From: Prochlorococcus marinus str. MIT 9215
Lineage (GTDB): Bacteria; Cyanobacteriota; Cyanobacteriia; PCC-6307; Cyanobiaceae
DNA: 17,777 nucleotides
Direction of reading: 5' to 3'
Assembly: GCA_949486985.1 (NCBI GenBank)
Contig: CATBLW010000021.1
Location: forward strand, 1 to 17,777
Shown here in pieces: positions 5,378 through 12,383 of the stretch. Both the position numbers and the translations under genes were made by a program. The notes under the pieces were generated by a model. The model made no database searches, had not been told where the DNA came from, and worked only from the letters and a program-made list of their open reading frames with translations. Within the stretch, counting starts at the first letter, position 1, and each line of letters opens with the position of its first letter.

Positions 5378-8062
5378 TTGAGCGTTCCCTGCGCAACAGA
5401 TCTCTCCTCTGCTTCAACATTCCCTCCGGTTGATTTCGAGGCACTGGTTGACCTCTCCATCAGCAAACCCGGTCGTTACTTAGGCCATGAGCTCGGCGTG
5501 GAACCGAGGGACTGGCAGGCAGCAAGCGTGCGCTGGGCGCTCACCTACCCCGAGGTTTATGAGGTTGGTGCCAGCAATTCGGGCCACATCATTCTTTATT
5601 CGATCCTTAACTCTCTGCCAGGGCAGCTTTGTGATCGCGCTTATTTGCCGGCAGCTGATCTCGCCCAGAGATTGCGCGAGCGCCAGCAGCATCTTTTTGC
5701 CGTTGAGAGTCGCAGGCCCTTGCCTGCTTTCGACATCCTTGGCTTCAGCCTTTGTTATGAGCTGGGAGCTACCAACATCCTTGAGATGTTGGACTTGGCA
5801 GGTGTGCCGATTTGGGCGGCGCATCGTGGTGATCTGCCTCTGAATGATCCGAAGGCTCCACCGTTGATCTTTGCTGGTGGCCCCACGGCCACGAGCAATC
5901 CTGAGCCCTATGCCGCTTTTTTTGATTTTGTCGCCCTTGGCGACGGTGAAGAGCTGTTGCCAGAAATTGGCTTGGTGGTGGCTGAGGCCAAAGCGGCTGG
6001 TTGGAGCCGTTCCAGGCTTTTATTCGATTTAGCTCAGGTGCCAGGTGTTTATGTGCCTTCTCTTTACGGGCCTGGCTCGGATGGCACCACGATTCAACCT
6101 CTTCAATCAGGTGTCCCGGCAACGATTCTGCGGCGAGTGGCGACGCCTATGCCTCACTACGCCATGGGATTGGTCCCTCATATTGAAACCGTGCACGATC
6201 GCCTCACGGTTGAGGTTCGACGTGGCTGCACCCGTGGGTGCCGGTTCTGTCAGCCAGGAATGCTGACTCGCCCCGCTCGGGACGTTGAGCCGGAGGCGGT
6301 GATTGATGCTGTGCAGACCGGCATGAAGCGAACGGGGTATAGCGATTTCTCGTTGTTGTCGCTCAGCTGTAGCGATTACTTAGCCCTACCAGCCGTTGGC
6401 GTGGAGCTACGTAATCGGCTGGCGGATCAGAACGTAACGCTTCAGTTGCCCAGTCAGCGGGTTGATCGTTTTGACGATGACATTGCTCACATCCTTGGCG
6501 GTGCGCGTAAGGCTGGTCTGACGTTCGCCCCTGAGGCTGGCACCCAGCGGCTTCGCGACGTGGTTAATAAGGGGCTGACGAATGCTGATTTGCTGCAAGG
6601 GATTCGCACGGCCATGCGCAATGGCTATCGCAAGCTGAAGCTCTATTTCATGATTGGCTTGCCGAGTGAAATGGATGCTGATGTGCTCGGCATTGTTGAG
6701 ACTTGCAAGATGCTCTTGGAAGAGTGTCGGGATCTAGGTCGGTTAAACCTCAACATCACAATCAGCAACTTCACGCCAAAGCCTCATACCCCTTTTCAAT
6801 GGCATCGCGTCTCGACGGCTGAATTCGAACGGCGGCAGCAGCTATTGCGCGGGGCCTTTCGGATGCTCAAAGGTGTGAAGGTGAATTTCACCGATGTACG
6901 CCTCTCCGCCATGGAGGATTTTGTTGGTCGTGGTGATCGGCGTCTTGCACCAGTCATTGAGGCGGCCTGGAAGGCCGGAGCAGGCATGGATGCCTGGTTT
7001 GAGGCTTTGGATCGAACCTATGTCGCCTGGACTGGAGCCATCGCCGCTGCGGGATTGGACGGTCGTTATCGGGATTTGGAGCTTGGCAGTTGGGGTGAAG
7101 CTTCGGCTCTTCATCGCAATGATCTCAAGAGCTTTTGCGCCCAGCCTTTGCCATGGGATCACATCGATACAGGGATCAAGAAAACCTGGCTTGCTGAAGA
7201 TTTACATCGAGCCATGGAGGCCACCGTGGTGCCCGATTGTTCGTTTTCGGGTTGCAGTAGCTGTGGGGTTTGTGGCCCTGAGCTTGGCCACAACGTTGTG
7301 GTTCCGCCGTTGCCAGTGCCGGCGCAGTGTTCCCCTAAGAGCCCTGCAAGCGAAAAGCTTTCTCGTATCAGGCTCAGCTTTGCGAAAACAGGGCCTATGG
7401 CCCTACTTAGTCACCTCGATGTGATGCGCATGCTGGAGCGAGCACTGCGTCGCAGCGGCTTGCCGATTAGTTACACCGGTGGCTTTCATCCATTGCCGAG
7501 GGTGCAGATTGCTTTGGCGCTGCCCTTGGGGGTAGAGGCGTTTGGGGAGTGGATGGATCTCGAATTCACAGTGCTGGTTGATGCCGAGACCATGCGCCAG
7601 CAACTTCAGGATGTTTTGCCGCAAGGGTTTGATTTGCTGAGTGCAGCATCAGTGCCTGTTGCTAATCCAAGCCTTTCTCAGGATTTGGAGGCTGCGATTT
7701 GGCGTTTTGAATTGGCAGTGGATTCAGGCCCGTCTCCTACATCTGCTCAGTGGCAAGAGGCTTTGGATGCTGTCTCGGAGGAGATTGAGTTGATCTGGCA
7801 TGACACAGATAAGAAAGGTCGGCCGCGGCAACGGGATTGCCGCTCGCTGTTGCGAGACCTTCACATTCAAAAAGGCAGTGGCATCGAGCCGGCTAATACG
7901 GCCCCCTTAAACAGCATTCGTGTGCAGCTTGAGGCGGCAATTGATCCCATGGGGCGCAGTATCAAGCCGATTCAGATTCAGCATTGGATCGCTGAAAAGC
8001 TAGATCGATCACTAAATGTGAGTGGTGTACAAAGGCATCAACTTCAGCTCCAGGAGTGTTAG
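5378..8062 (+). CDS. Fused radical SAM (TIGR03960-type) / DUF2344 (TIGR03936-type) protein
   Basis: The protein has 894 residues and unknown function. The N-terminal region (about 30-230) is a B12-binding-like fold with PLIFAGGPTATSNPEP and FVALGDGEEL. The radical SAM core carries RRGCTRGCRFCQPG, with cluster cysteines 284, 288 and 291. A second cysteine cluster (Cys621, 626, 629, 632; CX4CX2CX2C) precedes the C-terminal DUF2344 'radical SAM-linked' domain, which starts near Arg663 (RIRLSFAKTGPMALLSHLD) and includes GGFHPLPRVQIALALPLG. In many bacteria the two parts are separate neighbouring genes; here they are one chain. The start must be TTG 5378: the only in-frame ATG/GTG/TTG between the upstream stop (5351-5353) and the conserved region. 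AAGG lies 12 bases before it. The gene lies upstream of rne, and DUF2344 genes recur beside RNase E/G genes, suggesting an RNA- or translation-related role (inference). Confidence 0.93.
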   Translation: MSVPCATDLSSASTFPPVDFEALVDLSISKPGRYLGHELGVEPRDWQAASVRWALTYPEVYEVGASNSGHIILYSILNSLPGQLCDRAYLPAADLAQRLRERQQHLFAVESRRPLPAFDILGFSLCYELGATNILEMLDLAGVPIWAAHRGDLPLNDPKAPPLIFAGGPTATSNPEPYAAFFDFVALGDGEELLPEIGLVVAEAKAAGWSRSRLLFDLAQVPGVYVPSLYGPGSDGTTIQPLQSGVPATILRRVATPMPHYAMGLVPHIETVHDRLTVEVRRGCTRGCRFCQPGMLTRPARDVEPEAVIDAVQTGMKRTGYSDFSLLSLSCSDYLALPAVGVELRNRLADQNVTLQLPSQRVDRFDDDIAHILGGARKAGLTFAPEAGTQRLRDVVNKGLTNADLLQGIRTAMRNGYRKLKLYFMIGLPSEMDADVLGIVETCKMLLEECRDLGRLNLNITISNFTPKPHTPFQWHRVSTAEFERRQQLLRGAFRMLKGVKVNFTDVRLSAMEDFVGRGDRRLAPVIEAAWKAGAGMDAWFEALDRTYVAWTGAIAAAGLDGRYRDLELGSWGEASALHRNDLKSFCAQPLPWDHIDTGIKKTWLAEDLHRAMEATVVPDCSFSGCSSCGVCGPELGHNVVVPPLPVPAQCSPKSPASEKLSRIRLSFAKTGPMALLSHLDVMRMLERALRRSGLPISYTGGFHPLPRVQIALALPLGVEAFGEWMDLEFTVLVDAETMRQQLQDVLPQGFDLLSAASVPVANPSLSQDLEAAIWRFELAVDSGPSPTSAQWQEALDAVSEEIELIWHDTDKKGRPRQRDCRSLLRDLHIQKGSGIEPANTAPLNSIRVQLEAAIDPMGRSIKPIQIQHWIAEKLDRSLNVSGVQRHQLQLQEC

Positions 8063-8336
8063 AATTCCTCCAGGACATCAAGCCTCGGGCAACTTTTGCC
8101 ATCGGCCTGTCCCGGGATTTTTAAACCCCATATCTGAGAAAGGCTAGGCCCGTTGAGGCAAGCCTTTTCAGGCGCAACTGCTTAATAGCAGTCTGATGCC
8201 TCATCCATAGGAGCCCTTGCTCCGTCTCTTTGAATTCAACGGCTTTTAGGCCGTCAATCCATTACCCACCCGATGCATTGAGCCGGAAGGCCATTGATTC
8301 GGTTCTGAGTCCGTCAGGGCTCCCTATTTGTTTTCC
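8063..8336 (+). promoter_or_regulatory. Structured 5' leader of rne (candidate autoregulatory RNA)
   Basis: These are 274 non-coding bases upstream of the rne ATG. By eye there are two domains. The first is a three-way junction: closing stem TGAGGCA 8154-8160 / TGCCTCA 8197-8203, hairpin GCCT-TTTC-AGGC 8162-8173 and hairpin ACTGCT-TAAT-AGCAGT 8177-8192. The second is closed by 8207-8217 pairing with 8316-8327 (eleven pairs, one bulged C at 8324); it encloses hairpin ACGGC-TTTTAG-GCCGT 8239-8254 and the palindrome TTGAATTCAA 8230-8239. An alternative helix AAAGGCT 8139-8145 / AGCCTTT 8161-8167 would break the first hairpin. No Shine-Dalgarno is adjacent to the ATG. RNase E autoregulation through its leader is established in E. 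coli and indicated in cyanobacteria; the role of this leader is inferred. The transcription start is not known. Confidence 0.6.
8084..8122 (+). terminator. Candidate intrinsic terminator/attenuator between the radical SAM gene and rne
   Basis: CTCGGG (8084-8089) can pair with CCCGGG (8111-8116), six pairs including one G-U. An A and five Ts follow (8117-8122). The 21-base loop is long, and a competing small hairpin GGCAA-CTT-TTGCC occupies 8088-8100. The element lies 22 bases past the radical SAM stop and well before rne. It could end the upstream transcript or attenuate read-through into rne. No energy calculation was done. Confidence 0.35.
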
Positions 8337-10334
8337 ATGCCCAAGCAAATTGTCATCGCTGAGCAGTTGCGCATTGCAGCCGTTCTCAGCGATGAGCGAG
8401 TCGACGAGTTGATCGTTGCTCAGGGTCGTTACCAGATCGGAGACGTCTACCTCGGCACAGTCGAGAACGTTCTGCCAGGAATAGATGCTGCTTTTGTCAA
8501 TATCGGGGAAAGTGAGAAAAATGGCTTTATTCATGTCACCGATCTAGGCCCTTTGCGCTTGAAGAAGGGTGCTGCTGGCATCACGGAATTGCTTGAGCCA
8601 CGCCAGAAGGTTTTGGTTCAGGTGATGAAGGAGCCGACAGGCACCAAAGGGCCAAGACTCACTGGCAATTTGGCCTTGCCTGGTCGCTATTTGGTGTTGC
8701 AGCCCCATGGTCAGGGCGTGAATATCTCGCGCAGGATTAACTCCGAAGGAGAGCGCAATCGACTAAGAGCTTTAGGCGTATTGGTTAAGCCGCCTGGAGC
8801 GGGTTTATTGATCCGCACTGAGGCCGATGGCATCAGTGAAGATCTGTTGATCGATGATCTAGAAGCCCTGTTGAGGCAATGGGAAGCGATTCAGCAGGCT
8901 GCCGATACAGCCGTGCCGCCGGTGCTTCTCAACCGCGACGAAGATTTCATTCATCGCATCCTTCGCGACCACTTCGGACCAGATTTGGTGCGGGTGGTTG
9001 TTAATGACACCGCTGCAGTCGAACGCGCTACAGCTTTCCTTGGTCAGGAGGGAAGCAATGTCTTGGTGGAGGCTCATGCGGAGCCGAGCGAGTTGTTGGA
9101 GCATTACCGGGTTAATGCAGCGATTCGTGATGCCCTCAAGCCCAGGGTGGATTTGCCCTCTGGTGGTTACGTGATCATCGAGCCCACTGAGGCTCTTACG
9201 GTTATTGATGTCAATTCCGGCTCCTTTACGCGATCAGCGAATGCTCGCGAGACGGTTCTTTGGACCAATTGTGAGGCTGCTATTGAAATTGCACGGCAGT
9301 TGAAGCTGCGCAATATCGGCGGTGTGATCATCATCGACTTCATTGATATGGAGTCTCGTCGTGATCAGTTGCAGCTGTTGGAGCACTTCACCACTGCGGT
9401 TCAAGACGACTCTGCACGTCCGCAGATTGCTCAGCTGACGGAGCTGGGTCTTGTGGAACTCACCCGTAAGCGCCAGGGGCAGAACATCTATGAATTGTTC
9501 GGCAGAGCTTGCCCCAGTTGTGGTGGTCTTGGTCATGTAGCTGTGTTGCCTGGGAAAGATCTTCTCCAGCCTCTTGCTACAGCAGCCGGTCTGGTTCGAT
9601 CTGCAGCCTCTGCCAGAGCTGAAGTCCAACCACCAGCAGAGGGAACGAATGGCCGTCGCCGTCGCAGCGGTCGCGGTCGTTCTGGTTCAGAGCTCAATTC
9701 CTTGGCTGTTGCTGCTGAGCCCGTCACGGCGACTGACGCCCCAGCTCATGACGGAGAGGTCAGTGAGGAGTCATCGACATCAGAAGCCATCACTCGACGA
9801 CAGGAGCCTGAATTGGTTGCTGTCCCGATGGATAAGGAGCAGGAGCAGGTATTCAGTTGGTTGGGCTTAAATCCAGTCCTATTGCTGGATCCGCCTCCAG
9901 AGAACGACAACCTTCTTGTTCGTGTGGTTCGTCCTGGAGACGATGCTGAGGCCGTGCTCGAAGAGGCTCGTGAGCAGCTTGCTGCCAATGCCTCTCGGCG
10001 ACGACGTCGCGGTAGGGGTGGAAGCAGCCGTGTTGTTGCTACTGGTCGCAATGGCTCTGAGACGACAACGTCCACGAATTCTGCAGAGGCCGTTGAGGTT
10101 GGCGTAGAGCCATTGGAGGCTGAGACCAAGGATGCTCCATTGACTGTTGAGATCACGCCGCTTGTGGAGACCAGTGCGTCCAGTAGTTCCGAGCCTGCAT
10201 CGACATCGACCACGACGACAACAACGTCCACGACAACGACCACGTCTGCTGCTGCTGTGAAGTCGGAGTCAGAAGCTGACATTGAGATTGAGGAACCGCG
10301 CCGACGTCGGAGGCGCTCTTCCGCCTCAGAGTGA
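8337..10334 (+). CDS. rne: Ribonuclease E
   Basis: This is the 665-residue endoribonuclease that initiates mRNA decay and processes stable RNAs. The N-terminal S1 domain starts near residue 35 (GDVYLGTVENVLPGIDAAFVN). DNase I-like catalytic carboxylates are Asp291 (IDVNSGSFTR) and Asp334 (IIIDFIDMES), matching Asp303 and Asp346 of the E. coli enzyme. The Zn-link is CPSCGGLG with Cys392 and Cys395. The tail is non-catalytic: arginine-rich GRRRRSGRGRSG, a conserved block around FSWLGLNPVLLLDPP, a second SRRRRRGRGG patch, a Ser/Thr-only stretch, and the C-terminal PRRRRRRSSASE, which contains the cyanobacterial nonapeptide known to bind PNPase. I chose ATG 8337 (MPKQIVIAEQ) over the in-frame TTG at 8328. 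rnhB starts one base after its stop. It probably controls its own mRNA through the structured leader. Confidence 0.97.
   Translation: MPKQIVIAEQLRIAAVLSDERVDELIVAQGRYQIGDVYLGTVENVLPGIDAAFVNIGESEKNGFIHVTDLGPLRLKKGAAGITELLEPRQKVLVQVMKEPTGTKGPRLTGNLALPGRYLVLQPHGQGVNISRRINSEGERNRLRALGVLVKPPGAGLLIRTEADGISEDLLIDDLEALLRQWEAIQQAADTAVPPVLLNRDEDFIHRILRDHFGPDLVRVVVNDTAAVERATAFLGQEGSNVLVEAHAEPSELLEHYRVNAAIRDALKPRVDLPSGGYVIIEPTEALTVIDVNSGSFTRSANARETVLWTNCEAAIEIARQLKLRNIGGVIIIDFIDMESRRDQLQLLEHFTTAVQDDSARPQIAQLTELGLVELTRKRQGQNIYELFGRACPSCGGLGHVAVLPGKDLLQPLATAAGLVRSAASARAEVQPPAEGTNGRRRRSGRGRSGSELNSLAVAAEPVTATDAPAHDGEVSEESSTSEAITRRQEPELVAVPMDKEQEQVFSWLGLNPVLLLDPPPENDNLLVRVVRPGDDAEAVLEEAREQLAANASRRRRRGRGGSSRVVATGRNGSETTTSTNSAEAVEVGVEPLEAETKDAPLTVEITPLVETSASSSSEPASTSTTTTTTSTTTTTSAAAVKSESEADIEIEEPRRRRRRSSASE
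10198..10246 (+). repeat. Low-complexity ACN/TCN triplet run inside rne
   Basis: Reiterated triplets of the type ACG, ACA, ACC, TCG and TCC encode an uninterrupted Ser/Thr stretch (TSTTTTTTSTTTTT) in the disordered tail of RNase E, between the acidic block and the PNPase-binding peptide. Repeats like this can change length by slippage. The opposite strand shows an artefactual Val/Asp-rich open frame. Confidence 0.75.
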
Positions 10335-10335
10335 G

Positions 10336-10956
10336 ATGCAAGCTCGAGCGGAGCGAACCGCTGGAGTGGATGAAGTGGGCAGGGGCTGCTGGTTCGGGCC
10401 CGTTTTCGCCGGTGCCGTTGTCCTGACTGACGCTGTTGCCAAGCAATTGTTGGCGGAAGGGTTAACCGATAGCAAGGCATTGACGGCTCGTCGTCGAGCT
10501 CGTCTGGTGCCAATGATCGAAACGGAAGCATCAGCCTGGGCCCTTGGTCAGGCTTCAGCGAGGGAGATTGATGCCGTAGGCATTCGCTCTGCGACCGAAC
10601 GGGCCATGCTGAGGGCTTTGCAAAGGCTTTCAAAACCGTTGGATCTTGTTTTGGTCGATGGTGTGCTGCCCCTTCGACTCTGGGCAGGGCCACAACAAAC
10701 CGTGGTGCGTGGTGATAGCCATTGCGCGGCAATTGCCGCTGCCAGTGTGCTCGCCAAGCAGGCTCGCGATGTCCTGATCAAGAGGTTGGCCAGTCGTTTC
10801 CCAGACTATGGACTGGAGAAACATGTTGGCTATGGCACAGCATTGCATCGCCGTGCTCTTCTTTCTTCAGGTGTCACGCCACTGCATCGTCGTTCTTTCT
10901 TGAAGAAGTTGATCGCTGCAGAGGGTGAGTTGCCTGAGTTTGCGGCTCACTCCTGA
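10336..10956 (+). CDS. rnhB: Ribonuclease HII
   Basis: RNase HII removes ribonucleotides misincorporated in DNA and RNA primers. The ATG at 10336 follows the rne stop by one base, indicating translational coupling. The protein is 206 residues, normal for the family, and starts MQARAERTAGVDEVGRG; an upstream in-frame start at 10282 would lie inside rne and add unrelated residues. The four catalytic acids are present: Asp12 and Glu13 (VDEVGRG), Asp108 (LVLVDG) and Asp127 (RGDSHCAAIAAASVLAK). The segment GRGCWFGPV takes the place of the common GRGPLAGPV. The C-terminal part holds the YGLEKHVGYGT motif. The last 10 bases overlap the convergent DUF1997 gene. Confidence 0.97.
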   Translation: MQARAERTAGVDEVGRGCWFGPVFAGAVVLTDAVAKQLLAEGLTDSKALTARRRARLVPMIETEASAWALGQASAREIDAVGIRSATERAMLRALQRLSKPLDLVLVDGVLPLRLWAGPQQTVVRGDSHCAAIAAASVLAKQARDVLIKRLASRFPDYGLEKHVGYGTALHRRALLSSGVTPLHRRSFLKKLIAAEGELPEFAAHS

Positions 10957-11456
10957 CACCAGTTGCTGAAGTCAGCAAGAACCTGTTGGCCGACCCGACC
11001 CTTAATGCCTAGCAGGATTCCATTCAGGATGGATTGCCCTGTGCCTTCTAAGACCCCAGTGGGGATCAGTTTCAATAGCGGTGGCTGTGTAACGCTGACG
11101 CCAAGAATGGCTTCGCCTTCCAGTCCCTTTGCGGTGGCCTCCAGGGTGGCTTCCAGGCTGAGTTCAAAGTCTTCGACGATGCCAAGTCCTTTGAGTTCAG
11201 CGTCGGAGGCACGCATGATTAGCTTGCCGTCGCTGTTGACGACGACCAGAGAGACAACAGGATTTAATTGCAGTTGGAACAAATTCAGGCTGGTGACTGT
11301 GTAGCGAAAGCTTCCAGGCCCAAGTTGAGTGAGCTTATTTTTATCCAAAAGGGCAGAGACAACCCGCTTCTGCTCGAGTAAATAGGCTGGCAGGCGCTCA
11401 GCATTGCTGCTGACCGGTAGATCCAGTTTCTGGCTGGCTTGGAACGCCAGAGGCAT
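10947..11456 (-). CDS. DUF1997 family protein
   Basis: This predicted soluble protein of 169 residues starts at ATG 11456 (MPLAFQASQKLDLPVSSNAER). It matches, from memory, the DUF1997 family found in cyanobacteria and chloroplasts, whose function is unknown. Visible features are the alternating hydrophobic strands FRYTVTSLNLFQLQLNPVV and SLVVVNSDGKLIMR, then an acidic/aliphatic section, a PPLLKLIPTGVLEGTG segment and a C-terminal helix rich in small residues. These suggest a START-like or lipocalin-like beta-rich fold (inference). No signal peptide or membrane span is evident. An in-frame upstream start at 11645 lies inside pheA and encodes basic, non-conserved sequence, so I rejected it. The gene is divergent from pheA with 54 bases between starts, and its stop lies inside the last codons of rnhB. 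Confidence 0.85.
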   Translation of the reverse strand: MPLAFQASQKLDLPVSSNAERLPAYLLEQKRVVSALLDKNKLTQLGPGSFRYTVTSLNLFQLQLNPVVSLVVVNSDGKLIMRASDAELKGLGIVEDFELSLEATLEATAKGLEGEAILGVSVTQPPLLKLIPTGVLEGTGQSILNGILLGIKGRVGQQVLADFSNWCQE

Positions 11457-11510
11457 GGTTACTCGCTTGACGCGGCATGATCCTATCGACACCCCTGTTC
11501 TGCGCTTCTT

Positions 11511-12350
11511 ATGCCGACACAAGTGGCTTTTCTTGGACCGCAGGGAACCTATGGCGAGCAGGCGGCGCGGGCTCTTGTGGGGCTTGAGGGTTTTCTGAAT
11601 CCAGAACTGTTGCCATGCGTGGGCTTGCGTGCTGTGGTTGAGCATTTAGCGACTGATCGCTGCGATGCGGCCGTGGTTCCAGTTGAGAATTCTGTTGAGG
11701 GTGGTGTGACCGCCAGTTTGGATGCCCTTTGGGCCCATCCGACGCTATGCATCCGCAGGGCTGTGGTGATGCCGATCAGGCATGCCTTACTCAGTAGTGG
11801 TGGCCTCCAGGACATCTCGGAAGTTCTGTCTCATCCACAGGCCTTGGCGCAGTGCAGCGGCTGGTTGACTGCTCACCTGCCCAATGCCTTGCAGTTGCCA
11901 ACCAGTTCGACGGCAGAGGCCGCCAAGATGGTTACAGGTAGCAAATTCCGAGCAGCGATTGCATCGCGTTCAATGGGGCAGGATCGAGGCCTTCAGGAGC
12001 TGGCCTTCCCCATTAATGACGTGGCGGGTAATTGCACCCGATTCTTGTTGTTGCAACGAGGAGAGAGGCTTCAACAGGGCGATGTCGCCAGTATTGCTTT
12101 TTCTTTGCCTGGGAATTCTCCTGGGGCCTTGCTTGAGGCTCTTGGTTGTGTGGCCAGATTGGGTCTCAACATGAGTCGAATTGAGTCACGGCCATCCAAG
12201 CGTGAGCTTGGTGAATACGTGTTTTTTGTTGATGTTGAGTTGCCAGGGGTTGCTGCCGATGCTCTTGATCAGCTGACGGAGGCCTTAAGACCATTGTGTG
12301 AAAACTTGCTCAATTTTGGTGCTTATCCCAGTAGCGAAATCACCCATTGA
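11511..12350 (+). CDS. pheA: Prephenate dehydratase
   Basis: The enzyme converts prephenate to phenylpyruvate in phenylalanine synthesis. It has 279 residues with no chorismate mutase domain, so it is the monofunctional form. The start is MPTQVAFLGPQGTYGEQAA. The PDT domain has VPVENSVEGGV and the catalytic/effector NCTRF motif (Asn174-Phe178). An ACT domain follows from about residue 195 (FSLPGNSPGALLEALGCVARLGLNMSRIESRP); its GALLE and ESRP motifs are those that bind phenylalanine in feedback-inhibited enzymes, so allosteric inhibition is expected (inference). The gene is divergent from the DUF1997 gene and converges with the methyltransferase gene 33 bases downstream. Confidence 0.97.
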   Translation: MPTQVAFLGPQGTYGEQAARALVGLEGFLNPELLPCVGLRAVVEHLATDRCDAAVVPVENSVEGGVTASLDALWAHPTLCIRRAVVMPIRHALLSSGGLQDISEVLSHPQALAQCSGWLTAHLPNALQLPTSSTAEAAKMVTGSKFRAAIASRSMGQDRGLQELAFPINDVAGNCTRFLLLQRGERLQQGDVASIAFSLPGNSPGALLEALGCVARLGLNMSRIESRPSKRELGEYVFFVDVELPGVAADALDQLTEALRPLCENLLNFGAYPSSEITH

Positions 12351-12369
12351 GTAATGGAGTCGGGTGATT
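12338..12369. terminator. Candidate bidirectional terminator hairpin between pheA and the methyltransferase
   Basis: AATCACCC (12338-12345) and GGGTGATT (12362-12369) form a perfect 8-bp inverted repeat around a 16-base loop that itself holds CCATT-GAGT-AATGG. It covers the pheA stop codon and lies between two convergent genes, the usual place for a shared terminator. Neither side has a good T-tract, so the call is tentative. Confidence 0.35.
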
Positions 12370-12383
12370 GCGTTGGCATGATC

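Noticed and set aside
8230..8412. 60-codon frame in the rne leader
   Set aside because: It overlaps the rne start in another frame and the structured leader; no coding signature. A leader peptide cannot be excluded but is not supported.
9746..10732. 328-codon minus-strand frame with Val/Asp repeats opposite rne and rnhB
   Set aside because: The VVVDVVVVV pattern is the antisense reading of the ACN/TCN triplets in rne; both sense genes are certain.
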